NCBI RefSeq assembly: GCF_002909255.1
Contig: NZ_PIOB01000003.1
Span: 496,001 to 560,000, forward strand
Direction of reading: 5' to 3'
Length of the DNA: 64,000 bases
DNA from: Arenibacter hampyeongensis
Lineage (GTDB): Bacteria; Bacteroidota; Bacteroidia; Flavobacteriales; Flavobacteriaceae
Under the pieces are notes generated by a model. It saw only the letters and a program-made list of their open reading frames with translations. It made no database searches and was not told the DNA's origin. This document shows positions 45,682 to 55,275 of the stretch, piece by piece (within the stretch, counting starts at the first letter, position 1; every line of letters begins with the position of its first letter). The position numbers were made by a program, and so were the translations under genes.

Positions 45682-46497
45682 TTAATCGTCCAGATCAGTA
45701 ATCCAATACTGTAGGGAATTTTTCAGTTTATCCAGAAACTTGGTTGGGTGGGTACGGTTTCTAATTCGGACCGAGGTATGGTGATAATCCCCCAGACCCA
45801 CGCCAGTAACCTGTTCTAGGAATAGCATCACAGATTTTAAACTGGCATTGCCATGGTTTATGATGCCACTATAAAATAAGGCGAACCCCAGCTCAGTGAG
45901 GGCAATTTTTGACCCGGTCCAGTTGATTTTGGGAATAGGTATTTTCGGTAAGGGCATAGAAGTACTCAATTTTTGTTGAAGAAATTGCAAGAATCCTTGG
46001 TAACCCAATATCTGGGCAATCAATACATCATGGGAAGCACTAAATTCCGAATCAAAACTATGTCCAATTCGACCAGTACAGACAAATAAATTTCTATTCT
46101 TTCTTAAAAAATACTGTGAATCCAATGCACTGTTTTCCAGTTCAAGATATAGCACCATATCTTTATGACCAGCCAAAAAAGCATTTACGTCCCGGATCTT
46201 TCTTACTATAATTTCGTTGTTCATACCATAAGCTATATTAGGGAAGTCCAACTCAAATGTAAGTTGATGGGAATATCGCAAAAGGAGACCAAAAAGCAAG
46301 GGCTTGTCCTTTTTAAAGAATCGAATTTCTGAAGCTTCATCAGGAAAGCCATGGACTATCACTGCTTTACGATAATCTTCCAATATCTTTTGGCAAAAAG
46401 AAATGGCCTTATCAAATGACGCAATTGGGTTGCTGAACGATTGCTCAATCTGGAGCAGTTCTGATTCAATTTCACTTCGTGACCTTACCCAATCCAT
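45682..46497 (-). CDS. rteC: RteC-like excision/transfer regulator
   Basis: A 271-residue protein matching the RteC family: EIRFFKKDKPLLFGLLLRYSHQLTFE near the start and TGSKIALTELGFALFYSGIINHGNASL in the middle. In CTnDOT, RteC turns on excision. Here it lies without RteA/RteB and at the end of the mobilization backbone, so its trigger is unknown. Confidence 0.9.
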   Translation of the reverse strand: MDWVRSRSEIESELLQIEQSFSNPIASFDKAISFCQKILEDYRKAVIVHGFPDEASEIRFFKKDKPLLFGLLLRYSHQLTFELDFPNIAYGMNNEIIVRKIRDVNAFLAGHKDMVLYLELENSALDSQYFLRKNRNLFVCTGRIGHSFDSEFSASHDVLIAQILGYQGFLQFLQQKLSTSMPLPKIPIPKINWTGSKIALTELGFALFYSGIINHGNASLKSVMLFLEQVTGVGLGDYHHTSVRIRNRTHPTKFLDKLKNSLQYWITDLDD

Positions 46498-46572
46498 CTT
46501 TTCTCTTTTAACCCTTTGTCATTACCTCTAATATCTAGAAATAAGTAAGGCAAAAAAAGCCGGAGCCACCTT

Positions 46573-46606
46573 CATTTATAAACGAAAGGTGTGCATTTAT
46601 AAATGA
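46573..46606. promoter_or_regulatory. TTTATAAATGACG-type sites upstream of rteC
   Basis: ATTTATAAAC (46573-46582) and ATTTATAAATGACG (46593-46606) lie 76-109 bp upstream of the rteC start. The second matches sites upstream of the GG-peptide gene (49253) and of the ABC transporter gene (54541). Confidence 0.4.
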
Positions 46607-46808
46607 CGGGGTAATAACTAGAAATTTTCTGAGATCATGAAAATTTAAACTATCAGTGTATTCTAAACCTAGTTCAGATTAGGGTCAAGGAAATTAAATA
46701 GAGCACTATTATTGATATCAAGTAAATTAGGCTTTTAAGTTGAACGCTCTTATGAATTCCAATAAATTAGAATAACCAATACAGCATCCAAAAGGGAGAA
46801 GAAATTGT

Positions 46809-48968
46809 CTAGTACTTCATATTAGACTTGGCAAAACTAAAAATTCGTGCATTCAGGTCTATAGAAGTGTCATAACCTTGTGAATTCTCATGACCATAAT
46901 GATAATCGATATCCATCAATATAGGAACTTTTCCTTGATTGTATTTTTGAAGCTTCGCAATATATTTACCGCTATCCCACAAGGGGATCCTGTCGTCGTT
47001 GTTGCTAGGCATAATCAAGGTAGCAGGATAATTTTTTTTGGATCTCAAGTTTAAGTATGGGTCCATTTGTACAAGCCCAAGGCATTCCAAGCTATCTTTT
47101 ACCGTACCATACTCAATATAACTGGTACTGCTGGACATCGTAGAGGATTCGAGTCCAAACGGGTGCATTCTAGGCACTTCGGCAATAAAGGAAGAATATA
47201 ATTCAGGACATTCATTGACAGCCATACCTGCCGTAATACCACCAGCACTATTGGTGTAAAGTGAGACCAATCCTTTTCGAGTGTACCCCTTTTCAATTAA
47301 AGATTTGGTACAAGCGATAAGGTCTCTCCATGAATTATATTTTAAGGCTTTCATTCCTTGAATATGCCATTCTTCGCCCTTTTCCCCTCCACCGCGAACA
47401 TGCGGGAAGGCAAGAATACCCCCTTGACTTACCCAATCCAGATATGTGGGCGAAAAGAATGGGCTCATACTTTCCCCATAAGCGCCGTATACATATATAA
47501 ATACTTCGTTATTGGAATCAAGTTTTATATCTTTTTTATAGACCAAGGAAAGAGGTACTTCTACCCCATCATGGGAAGTGACCAAAATCTGTTTGGAGGT
47601 TATGTTGCGGAATTCAGGAAAGTTGGCAGAATCCAAAAGCCCTTCGTTAATAAATTTTCCATGTGGATCTATATAATATCGAACGTAATTTGAAGTCCAA
47701 CCATCCACACCAATACCAATTTTGTTGTGAGTAACCGATTCCCCTAAAAATGAAGCATAGCCCGGTACAAAGGGCGGTTTTAGTTGAATAGTATTTTGTA
47801 AACTGTCAATTCGAAAAATAGATATCTCAACCCCATATTTTTCCCGAATAAAATATATGTTGTCTTTAGTAATCTCAAATTGGGTAATGGGTTCTTCACG
47901 ACTACCGGTAGCAAGAATTAATGGCTTATCAAATTTGGGACGTTCAATATCTACTTGACAAAGTTGATTTCCGTTTGGAGTAGCTCTACGATATATAAAA
48001 TGTTGGCCCCTTATTTCGCCCTGATTATAATAAATCTTATCTATAGTCTTAAAGAACGGCTTCCACTGGGGACTTCCTTTCATTACATCACTTAATTTGG
48101 CAATAAAACTATCGTAAAACATGCCTGATTTAGAAGAATATCCTATTATGTAGGAATCCCAACTAGAGCCTATTTTTACCTTGGGGAAATAATCAGAGGC
48201 AATTCCCAAAAAACTATCATCTCCAAAAATAGGCGTTCGTTTTTGAGGATTATCCCCAAAAAAATGGATAGCTGAAAAAGATTGCCTTTTGTACCTGGCG
48301 TCCGACTGTTCAACAAAAGGAAAGTAAAGATATATTATCCCTGAGTTATCAGGCAACCACTGTATTCCTCCAAAATCCGGATTAATTTGTGTTATTTGGT
48401 CCTTTAAAATTTTTTTAGTTTCCAAATCATAAAAGATAATGGTAGAGGTAAATTCCTCCCTTGGATCCAACCCAATCGCTATCTTACTTCCGTCAAAAGA
48501 GGGTTCTAAATAGCTTATATTTTTACTCTTGATGGCATAAGTACTCGGATCAAAAAGAACAGTTTCTTTATTGGACAGTTTTTCCTTATAGTATAGCAGG
48601 TCAATATCCTTTGTTTCGTCATAGCGCAAATAGAAGTAATTCCCTTTTTCATCTATACGTATGTTACTGATATTACCTCTGCTCCTACCTTCTAATTCCT
48701 GGAAACGCTTTTTAAACTGCCTAAAACGTTGATTGTTTAAAAAATAAGTTTCGGCCAAAGAATCCTGTGCTTTCAACCAATTTTGGACTTTGGGGTCTTT
48801 CAAATTCGTTAAATTATGGTAACTATCCACCACTGACATTCCAAAATGCTTATGGGATATAGAGTATTCGGCAATTTCTGGATAATTCCAAGAATCCGCT
48901 TCCTGCCTATTGTTACAGGAAGTAATCAAGCAAAAAAGACCAGAATATAATAAGATGTACCTTATCAT
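46809..48968 (-). CDS. Prolyl oligopeptidase-family lipoprotein (S9A)
   Basis: A 719-residue protein with a lipobox (CLITSC, Cys18) and a beta-propeller-like N-terminal half. The C-terminal hydrolase domain shows Ser574 in YTNSAGG, Asp659 in NNDDRIP and His693 in YHYGHENS. These fit the S9A (prolyl oligopeptidase/oligopeptidase B) triad, although the usual GGSNGG is replaced by TNSAGG. As a lipoprotein it should work in the periplasm or at the surface on short peptides. It follows a GG-leader peptide gene by 73 bp in the same direction, so it could trim or clear that peptide. Confidence 0.85.
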   Translation of the reverse strand: MIRYILLYSGLFCLITSCNNRQEADSWNYPEIAEYSISHKHFGMSVVDSYHNLTNLKDPKVQNWLKAQDSLAETYFLNNQRFRQFKKRFQELEGRSRGNISNIRIDEKGNYFYLRYDETKDIDLLYYKEKLSNKETVLFDPSTYAIKSKNISYLEPSFDGSKIAIGLDPREEFTSTIIFYDLETKKILKDQITQINPDFGGIQWLPDNSGIIYLYFPFVEQSDARYKRQSFSAIHFFGDNPQKRTPIFGDDSFLGIASDYFPKVKIGSSWDSYIIGYSSKSGMFYDSFIAKLSDVMKGSPQWKPFFKTIDKIYYNQGEIRGQHFIYRRATPNGNQLCQVDIERPKFDKPLILATGSREEPITQFEITKDNIYFIREKYGVEISIFRIDSLQNTIQLKPPFVPGYASFLGESVTHNKIGIGVDGWTSNYVRYYIDPHGKFINEGLLDSANFPEFRNITSKQILVTSHDGVEVPLSLVYKKDIKLDSNNEVFIYVYGAYGESMSPFFSPTYLDWVSQGGILAFPHVRGGGEKGEEWHIQGMKALKYNSWRDLIACTKSLIEKGYTRKGLVSLYTNSAGGITAGMAVNECPELYSSFIAEVPRMHPFGLESSTMSSSTSYIEYGTVKDSLECLGLVQMDPYLNLRSKKNYPATLIMPSNNDDRIPLWDSGKYIAKLQKYNQGKVPILMDIDYHYGHENSQGYDTSIDLNARIFSFAKSNMKY

Positions 48969-49041
48969 TGTTTTTTAATTTTAAAACGTAGAAATCTAAG
49001 ACCGGCCGAAGCGATCGCTGAATTTATAGTAACTTAAAGTA

Positions 49042-49167
49042 TTAGTCTCTGTGTCCCCTTTTCGGCCTTTTAATTTTATCAGTATCGATAGGCCCATCTC
49101 CACCGCCCTTAATTTTAGTCAAGTTCTTTAATGCTCTTTTTTTGAAGTCTTCCATTTTTTTTCTCAT
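49042..49167 (-). CDS. Double-glycine leader peptide (putative secreted peptide)
   Basis: A 41-codon frame with ATG at 49167 (a second ATG is five codons in). The leader MRKKMEDFKKRALKNLTKIK ends in Gly21-Gly22(-Gly23), the cleavage site expected for C39 peptidases. The predicted mature part is about 19 residues, GDGPIDTDKIKRPKRGHRD, hydrophilic and strongly basic at its end. It lacks cysteines, so it is not a disulfide or lanthionine peptide. It lies between the TPR-AraC regulator and the prolyl oligopeptidase, and downstream of the C39 transporter and HlyD genes on the same strand. I read it as the cargo of this cassette: a peptide signal or bacteriocin. Confidence 0.7.
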   Translation of the reverse strand: MRKKMEDFKKRALKNLTKIKGGGDGPIDTDKIKRPKRGHRD

Positions 49168-49252
49168 GATTTCCGGTTTTAATAGTTAATAAATTAAAGG
49201 TTTATCCCAAGATAGCCCGTGTTGTAAAAAACTACAAATAATATATCCTACC

Positions 49253-49277
49253 ATTTATAAATGACGTCCAATTTGTC
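49253..49277. promoter_or_regulatory. TTTATAAATGACG site upstream of the GG-peptide gene
   Basis: ATTTATAAATGACGTCCAATT begins 86 bp upstream of the peptide start and overlaps the stop of the AraC gene. The first 20-25 bases match the site at 54541 almost fully (TTTATAAATGACGACCGATT). Confidence 0.45.
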
Positions 49278-50991
49278 TATTCTTAAGCTCCTTTAATACC
49301 TTGGAAGGATACACTCCGGTCTTGGAATAAAATGCTCTGGAAAAGGATTCCCCTGTTTTAAAACCAAAGGTGTCCGCCAACCCCTGATAGTTGTATTTTA
49401 ACAATTCAGGCTCACTGGAAAGCCTATCAATTGCCGTTGTGATTTTTAAATCCTTCAAGTAGTTCGGGAAACTCATTTCTTTGTAATGGTTAATAACAGT
49501 GGACAAATAGGAGGTGTTCGTATCCATTTCCTGTGCCAATTGAGCCATATCCAATTCTTTGCTTAAATAGTGGTCAGACTTTTCAAAAGCCTCCAATTTC
49601 ATCAAAATATCATCTCTTATTTCTTTAGGTACAGATGTTGGATATTCCTCGACTTTGGGTGAAAGAGGTTTAGGCCGCTTAGATCCTGCCAATAATTCCT
49701 TTACTTTGGTTTTAGTCTTTTGGGCCTTAATATAGAAGTATACACCTATCAAGATTGCAAGGCTTGCCATTGACCCTAATACAAATATCCAAATACCTTT
49801 GGCCTTGAGTTGTTCCTCTGCTTTGCTTTTTTGACGCTTCAGATAAGGAATATCATAGGCAACAGTGGCCTGTTCTATAATTCCTTTTTGTTCCGATGTC
49901 ATCACGCTATCAAAAAATATAAGTTTTTCAATGGCATCGATTTCACGTTTTTGATTCTCCTCCAAACTGTAATACATAACCAGCTGTTGGTAAACCTCTT
50001 TAATATTATCAAAGGGTTCCCGGGACGCGCCCACGATGGAATCGATTTGTTGAAAATAAGTTATGGCCTGTTTATTGTTACCTGAGTATTGAGCTATCTT
50101 GGCCAAATAATAAAGTTTGATCGCCTTGCTTTTTCCTTCCAATTGAAAGACATATTTTAGAAGAGTATCCCTCGCTATTTGATAGTCCCCTTCATAATAA
50201 TCCAATTGAGCGCCCACCAGAACAAAATCACGGTATTCCATTTTGTCATTATTGGACAATGCCTTATCAATGCCGGCTTTGTAATATTGCCGTGAGGAGT
50301 CCAATTGTGAAAGCCTTAGGTGGGCTAAGGCAAGATTGTACATCAAGATCATATAGTCATTATAATACGTGTTTTCAAAGTCTTTTTCCTTTTTCAACAC
50401 CTTTAATGACCTGGTGTAAATATCTGCTGCAGCATGAGGCTGGCCATTAAGGTTGCGAATTGCAGCAATGGCCATGGAACATGTAAGTTGATCGTTAAGA
50501 TTGTTTTTCTCTACCGCTAGATTATAAGCGGTAATGTAATTATGCAGGGAAAGTTGATAATCTCCTTTGTCATAGAAAATAATAGCCTTGAGTATATAAC
50601 CAAAAGTGGGATATTCGAGATGGTCACTTTGAGCGGTAACCAAAATAATTGAATCGGAATAGGAAATTGCTAATTCCGGTTCTTCAATAATAGTTCGGTA
50701 ATAATAACCACTGGCAAGCTCCATTACGTTGGATTCGCTTTTAGCTTTATTGATATGGACCTCGGTTAGATATCTTAGCTTTTGTAAATCACCATTTTCA
50801 TAGGCTTCATCCTCCAAGTCCATAATGCTTTGATAGGTCGTATCCGATAAGTAATCCGTAGTCAATAAAAGAGTATCCTTGAGAAAGTTGGGTTCTTGAG
50901 CAAAGCAGACGCTCAATGTAGCAAACAACAAAACTAATATTGCCAAAGGGCTAAATCTATAGACTCTATATTTGATTACGGTCCTAGTCAT
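49255..50991 (-). CDS. TPR-containing AraC-family regulator
   Basis: A 578-residue protein: signal peptide (ends CFAQE near residue 32), about 340 residues of tetratricopeptide-like helices, one membrane segment (about 398-420, IFVLGSMASLAILIGVYFYI), and a cytoplasmic AraC DNA-binding domain (last 110 residues, with LAQEMDTNTSYLSTVINHY and FGFKTGESFSRAFYSKTGVYPS). This layout is a one-protein sensor that reads a periplasmic signal and acts on DNA. Between an exporter and a secreted peptide it is the natural candidate for sensing that peptide or controlling its genes. It shares one base with the end of the HlyD gene. Confidence 0.85.
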   Translation of the reverse strand: MTRTVIKYRVYRFSPLAILVLLFATLSVCFAQEPNFLKDTLLLTTDYLSDTTYQSIMDLEDEAYENGDLQKLRYLTEVHINKAKSESNVMELASGYYYRTIIEEPELAISYSDSIILVTAQSDHLEYPTFGYILKAIIFYDKGDYQLSLHNYITAYNLAVEKNNLNDQLTCSMAIAAIRNLNGQPHAAADIYTRSLKVLKKEKDFENTYYNDYMILMYNLALAHLRLSQLDSSRQYYKAGIDKALSNNDKMEYRDFVLVGAQLDYYEGDYQIARDTLLKYVFQLEGKSKAIKLYYLAKIAQYSGNNKQAITYFQQIDSIVGASREPFDNIKEVYQQLVMYYSLEENQKREIDAIEKLIFFDSVMTSEQKGIIEQATVAYDIPYLKRQKSKAEEQLKAKGIWIFVLGSMASLAILIGVYFYIKAQKTKTKVKELLAGSKRPKPLSPKVEEYPTSVPKEIRDDILMKLEAFEKSDHYLSKELDMAQLAQEMDTNTSYLSTVINHYKEMSFPNYLKDLKITTAIDRLSSEPELLKYNYQGLADTFGFKTGESFSRAFYSKTGVYPSKVLKELKNRQIGRHL

Positions 50992-52286
50992 TATTGTGTA
51001 TTTGACCAGAGATTTCTAAACTGATAAAAAATACGCTGTAGTAACGTTACCTCCTCTAAAATGATTTCGGCGCTGCCGATCATTTCCTGTTTAAATTCCA
51101 AAGTTCTACCGTATGAAGTCACTAAGTCCTTGATCTTTACATATACCACATAACCTTCATTTTCGCCCGTTCTGGGGACTTCGGAAATTGTTTTTACTTC
51201 TCCCTTAAGGGACCCCCATTCGCGATAGGGATAGTTTTCCAATTTAATGATGACACGCTGACCCGGCCTTATCTTTCCTGAGTTTAGGATGGGTACCTGG
51301 CACCTTCCTAATAACCCTTGGTTTCTTAATGGAACCACCGTAAAAACTACCTGATTTTCCTTAACATTTTGATGTTTTCCCCAAACATCGAAAAAAGAGA
51401 TCCGTCCGGCAATAGGGCTCGTTAATAAATATTGTTCCTCCCACTCGGTCAATGCAGATATGAGTTCTTCTTGCTCCAATTCTAAAATGGAACCATGCGT
51501 ATTCTCGTTTTTTAGTCGAGAATTATCGAACTGCAATTGAGTGTTCCGAATACTCGTTTCCACCATGCGTAATTGATTTAGTTCCTGTTCTAGATTCCCA
51601 TATTCACGTTGGACTTTCAAATATTCCTTTTCCTTTTTTTCTAAATCACCAAGTGATATGACTCCCTTTTTTAAAAGCTCTTGATATCGATCAAAATCAA
51701 TTTGGGCTATTTCAAGGTCACGTTGAAGAACAATAATTTCTTCCTTTTTGTTTTTAATGGCAGTGGATTGTCCAAGAAGTTGTTGTTTAAGTTCAGTTTC
51801 TTTCAACGCTTCGTTGTCCAGGGATCGATAAAATATAAGATTGCGATAGGCATTTAGAAATCTATTATAAAAAGGTCGAATCTGCCCGCTAAGCCTCAAT
51901 TGGTTTGGGAATTGATATGATAAGGTCTGCGGTTTTAATACCAAAGGATATCCAGATGTCAGTTTTTGTTTTAGCATGACCATGTCCTTGGCTTCCCCAG
52001 TGTTTTCCAACACTCCTAAAATGTCACCTTTGGAAACTGTATCCCCTGGATTATAATTTACCTCGATTAATTTACCAGTCTGTTTTGCCCTTAAATGTAC
52101 AGGTGGATCCAATGTGGTCAATACCACCGATGCTTTAATGCTCTCGTTAAAGGAGAAAAAAGAGGCAAACACTACAACAAGGACAAAAAAAGAAATCACC
52201 AATACTATTCCCCATTTAAGCATCCAATTGGATTCCCTACTTATATAGGCCTCTTTCTCATATATGTAAATACCCTGGTCTTCCAT
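50991..52286 (-). CDS. HlyD-family secretion adaptor
   Basis: A 431-residue membrane fusion protein with one N-terminal membrane segment (about 25-47), a lipoyl half-motif (LRAKQTGKLIEVNYNPGDTV), a long coiled coil (about 160-265) and a barrel domain. It joins the C39 ABC transporter (5 nt upstream) to an outer-membrane channel that is not encoded nearby. Confidence 0.9.
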   Translation of the reverse strand: MEDQGIYIYEKEAYISRESNWMLKWGIVLVISFFVLVVVFASFFSFNESIKASVVLTTLDPPVHLRAKQTGKLIEVNYNPGDTVSKGDILGVLENTGEAKDMVMLKQKLTSGYPLVLKPQTLSYQFPNQLRLSGQIRPFYNRFLNAYRNLIFYRSLDNEALKETELKQQLLGQSTAIKNKKEEIIVLQRDLEIAQIDFDRYQELLKKGVISLGDLEKKEKEYLKVQREYGNLEQELNQLRMVETSIRNTQLQFDNSRLKNENTHGSILELEQEELISALTEWEEQYLLTSPIAGRISFFDVWGKHQNVKENQVVFTVVPLRNQGLLGRCQVPILNSGKIRPGQRVIIKLENYPYREWGSLKGEVKTISEVPRTGENEGYVVYVKIKDLVTSYGRTLEFKQEMIGSAEIILEEVTLLQRIFYQFRNLWSNTQ

Positions 52287-52291
52287 GTGTT

Positions 52292-54478
52292 CTATAATTG
52301 ATTAAGGATTAGTTGATGATAAAAACCATTTAGTTCTACCAATTCCTTATGGCTGCCCTTTTCCACAATCTTTCCCTTGTCCATGACCAATATTTGATCT
52401 GCATTGCGCACCGTGGACAACCTATGGGCAACTAAGATTACCGTTTTGTCGACATAAAAAGACTTTAGGTTTTCAGAAATGACCTTCTCATTTTTGGCAT
52501 CAAGGGCACTGGTCGCCTCATCAAAAAAGAGATAGTCTGGATTTTTATAGATGGCCCTTGCAATTAGCAGGCGCTGTTTTTCACCACCACTAAGGAGATT
52601 GCCATGTTCGCCTATCAAGGTGTCCAAGCCCAAGGGAAGATTCTCCACTAATTCGCTAAGATTGGCCATGACGACCACCTCGAACAATCTGTTCCGATCC
52701 GTAGGTCGGTTTGCCCTCGATTCCGTAATATTTCGTCCCAAAGTATCATTGAACAAGGAACTATCTTGAAGAACGGCACCACAATGTTCTCTCCATTTTT
52801 TCGTGTTCATAAATCTCAGGTTATCCTTTCCTATATTTATTTTACCCTTTACAGGTTCATATAATTTGAGCAATAATTTAAGAAGAGTTGTCTTTCCAGA
52901 ACCACTAGAACCAACAATAGCCGTAATTTTCCCTTTGGGAATGGTTAGCGTAATATTGTCCAACACCTTATGTGAAGTACTTTCTCCATAAACAAAATCG
53001 AGATTTGTAATGCCAATGTGTCCTGGTTCAATGATTTCGGTCTTGGCAATTGGCAAAGACCCATTTTTTTCAGAATGGACTTCGGACAAACGCTTTAGGG
53101 AAAGGGTTGCACGTTGTAATCCTACTATAAAATCCAAAGTATTAGAAATTGGAATGGAAAGACTGCCTACAATAAATTGTATGGCCAACATAGTTCCGAG
53201 TGTAATTTCGCCATATACCACCGCTTTTGCGGACCAAAAAATTATGAAAATGCTGGTCATTTCATTAAGAAAGGAACCTCCTTTGAGCTGGATCTGATCT
53301 AGTTTCAAGATATCTATCTTTAACCTGTACAACCTTCCTTGGACTTTCTTCCATTCCATTTTGCGCCGACGTTCGGAACCATTCAGCCTTATATCACGAA
53401 TAGCTGTTATCAGTTGGATCAAAAGCGACTGTTCCGAGCGGTTCAGATTGAATAGCTTATGGTCAAGTAGAGCTTTACGTTTTAGAAACAATACGGTCCA
53501 ACCCATAAAGAGCAAAGTGCCCAACATAAAAATTACCAAAATGTCAATATTGAAGTAACCCAGTACAATTCCAAAGACCAAGATGCTGAACATATCAAAC
53601 ACAATGGAAAGGGAACGACCGCCCAAAAATTCGTCAATGCGATGGTGGTCATAGATTCGTTGCATAAAATCTCCCGTGGTCTTAGAATCAAAATAGGCAA
53701 AGGGCATAAGCAGCAATTTGTCCAAAAAATCGGAAATCATGGAAATGTTGATTTGAGTGGACATATGTAGTAACAGCCAGTCTCTAATAATCTCGGAGGC
53801 CAAACGAGTCAAAAAAAGAAAAATCTGGGCGATTACAACAAGGTGGATAAAACCAATATTTTCAAAATCAATTCCATAATCCACAAGGCTCTGTGTCAAG
53901 AATGGAAGAAGCAATTGAATTGTGGTGGCAAGTAAAAGTCCAAGGCACAATTGGCCAATATAAACCTTAAATGGCATTAAATATTTAATCAGGAAGCCTA
54001 ACCCCGTGTGAGAGGTATCCTCTCCTGGGATGTTGGTAAAACTGTGGTTGGGTTCCACTAGTAAAAGAATGCCTTTTTCATTGTCCGGGGATGCCCATTT
54101 CTGAATAAATTCCTTATGACCATATTTTGCTATCCCAATTGCGGGATCTGAAACATATACATACCCCTTAGTTGCCTTGTAGACCACGAGAAAATGATTG
54201 TTCTCCCAATGTGCAATAGCTGGCAATGGAACGTCATTCACCAATTCCTCGATATCAGATCGTATTCCTATGGCGTCGATCCCGATGGTTTCCAAAGCCT
54301 CTGAAAGTCCTGCTAGCGATGCACCTCCCCTTCTAAGGTTGGAAATTTGTCTTAGATACTCCAAATTATAATCCTTTCCGTAATGTTTGGTGATGATTTT
54401 TAGACATGCGGGACCACAATCCATTTGATCGAGCTGGCGGTAATTCGGAAAATGGCTGGTACCAAACTTCATCTGCAT
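52292..54478 (-). CDS. C39 peptidase-containing ABC transporter
   Basis: A 728-residue protein: N-terminal C39 peptidase (Cys21 in QMDCGPACL, His95 in NNHFLVV, Asp111 in SDPAIG), a six-helix membrane part (about 165-440) and an ABC ATPase (Walker A GSSGSGKTT, signature LLSGGEKQR, Walker B LFFDEATSALD). It cuts double-glycine leaders during export. It heads a minus-strand row with HlyD, AraC, the GG-peptide and the oligopeptidase. Confidence 0.93.
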   Translation of the reverse strand: MQMKFGTSHFPNYRQLDQMDCGPACLKIITKHYGKDYNLEYLRQISNLRRGGASLAGLSEALETIGIDAIGIRSDIEELVNDVPLPAIAHWENNHFLVVYKATKGYVYVSDPAIGIAKYGHKEFIQKWASPDNEKGILLLVEPNHSFTNIPGEDTSHTGLGFLIKYLMPFKVYIGQLCLGLLLATTIQLLLPFLTQSLVDYGIDFENIGFIHLVVIAQIFLFLTRLASEIIRDWLLLHMSTQINISMISDFLDKLLLMPFAYFDSKTTGDFMQRIYDHHRIDEFLGGRSLSIVFDMFSILVFGIVLGYFNIDILVIFMLGTLLFMGWTVLFLKRKALLDHKLFNLNRSEQSLLIQLITAIRDIRLNGSERRRKMEWKKVQGRLYRLKIDILKLDQIQLKGGSFLNEMTSIFIIFWSAKAVVYGEITLGTMLAIQFIVGSLSIPISNTLDFIVGLQRATLSLKRLSEVHSEKNGSLPIAKTEIIEPGHIGITNLDFVYGESTSHKVLDNITLTIPKGKITAIVGSSGSGKTTLLKLLLKLYEPVKGKINIGKDNLRFMNTKKWREHCGAVLQDSSLFNDTLGRNITESRANRPTDRNRLFEVVVMANLSELVENLPLGLDTLIGEHGNLLSGGEKQRLLIARAIYKNPDYLFFDEATSALDAKNEKVISENLKSFYVDKTVILVAHRLSTVRNADQILVMDKGKIVEKGSHKELVELNGFYHQLILNQL

Positions 54479-55041
54479 TCCAATTACAATATCTCAAAAT
54501 AACCCAAAAATTCAGATGAACCTTTAGACTTTGAAGATGGTTTATAAATGACGACCGATTAGTCTTGAATAACTTTTACAGATAAAAATCGTACGAACTA
54601 CTTATCGTACTCAAAAACCTATGCAATTCCTGCATGGAATTCTTGCAGGAAAAGTTGATTGGGCGAACTAGCTAAATGAATTTATTCATTAAAATGTATT
54701 GTTCCAATTAGAAAAGGATACAAACTACTCAACGTATCCAATATCTATAAATCACTAGGATAATCTTTAAAAATGACTTCACTTACATTTAACTCCCAAA
54801 AAGATACAATAAATGTAGGAATTAACACAAGTAAATAATATTCAAAATTCAGATCGATGCTAAAAATGTAAGGGTTAATAAAATTAGACTCCATCCGTCG
54901 CGAACATGTCGGAGGTCCAAATACTCAGACTAAGTACTACAAATGAACTCAAATGAGGTCATTTGGGTTCAAAATATATTAAAGTTTTGTTAAAAGTAAA
55001 AGTGAGCGTAAAGTGAGCGTAAAGATGTAATTTGTAAAACC
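54479..55041. other. Intergenic region upstream of the ABC transporter
   Basis: About 560 bp with no gene. It holds the TTTATAAATGACGACCGATT site (from 54541), 62 bp upstream of the transporter start, and an AGTGAGCGTAA tandem (near 55000-55022). It separates the peptide cassette from the core region. Confidence 0.5.
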
Positions 55042-55071
55042 AAAAAAGGCTCCCAATTTCTTGGAAGCCTT
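55042..55071 (-). terminator. Terminator after tRNA-Val
   Basis: On the minus strand AAGGCTTCCAA pairs with TTGGGAGCCTT around GAAA, followed by a T-run. It lies directly downstream of the tRNA gene. Confidence 0.8.
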
Positions 55072-55084
55072 GTCTTTGTTACCG

Positions 55085-55159
55085 TGGGCCCTACTGGGTT
55101 CGAACCAGTGACCCCCTGCTTGTAAGGCAGGTGCTCTGAACCAGCTGAGCTAAGAGCCC
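55085..55159 (-). tRNA. tRNA-Val (anticodon TAC)
   Basis: The 75-nt sequence folds as a full cloverleaf: acceptor GGGCTCT with AGGGCCC, D-arm TTAGCTCAGCTGGTTCAGAG, anticodon stem-loop CCTGCCTTACAAGCAGG and T-arm GGTTCGAACCC. CCA is not encoded. tRNA genes often serve as island attachment sites; no att repeat was seen here. Confidence 0.95.
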
Positions 55160-55275
55160 TATTAATCAGTATTTAAAATCGCATCTTGATTTCTCCAGAA
55201 GCAAGCCTGCCTAACGGTAGGCGGGTGCAAATATAGAATAGTTTTTAATTTTCCCAAAGGAAAAAATAGAAAAAT

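Noticed and set aside
36984-46497. Complete conjugative element
   Set aside because: No type IV secretion (tra) genes or integrase are present; only mobilization and replication genes, so it is at most mobilizable within this window.
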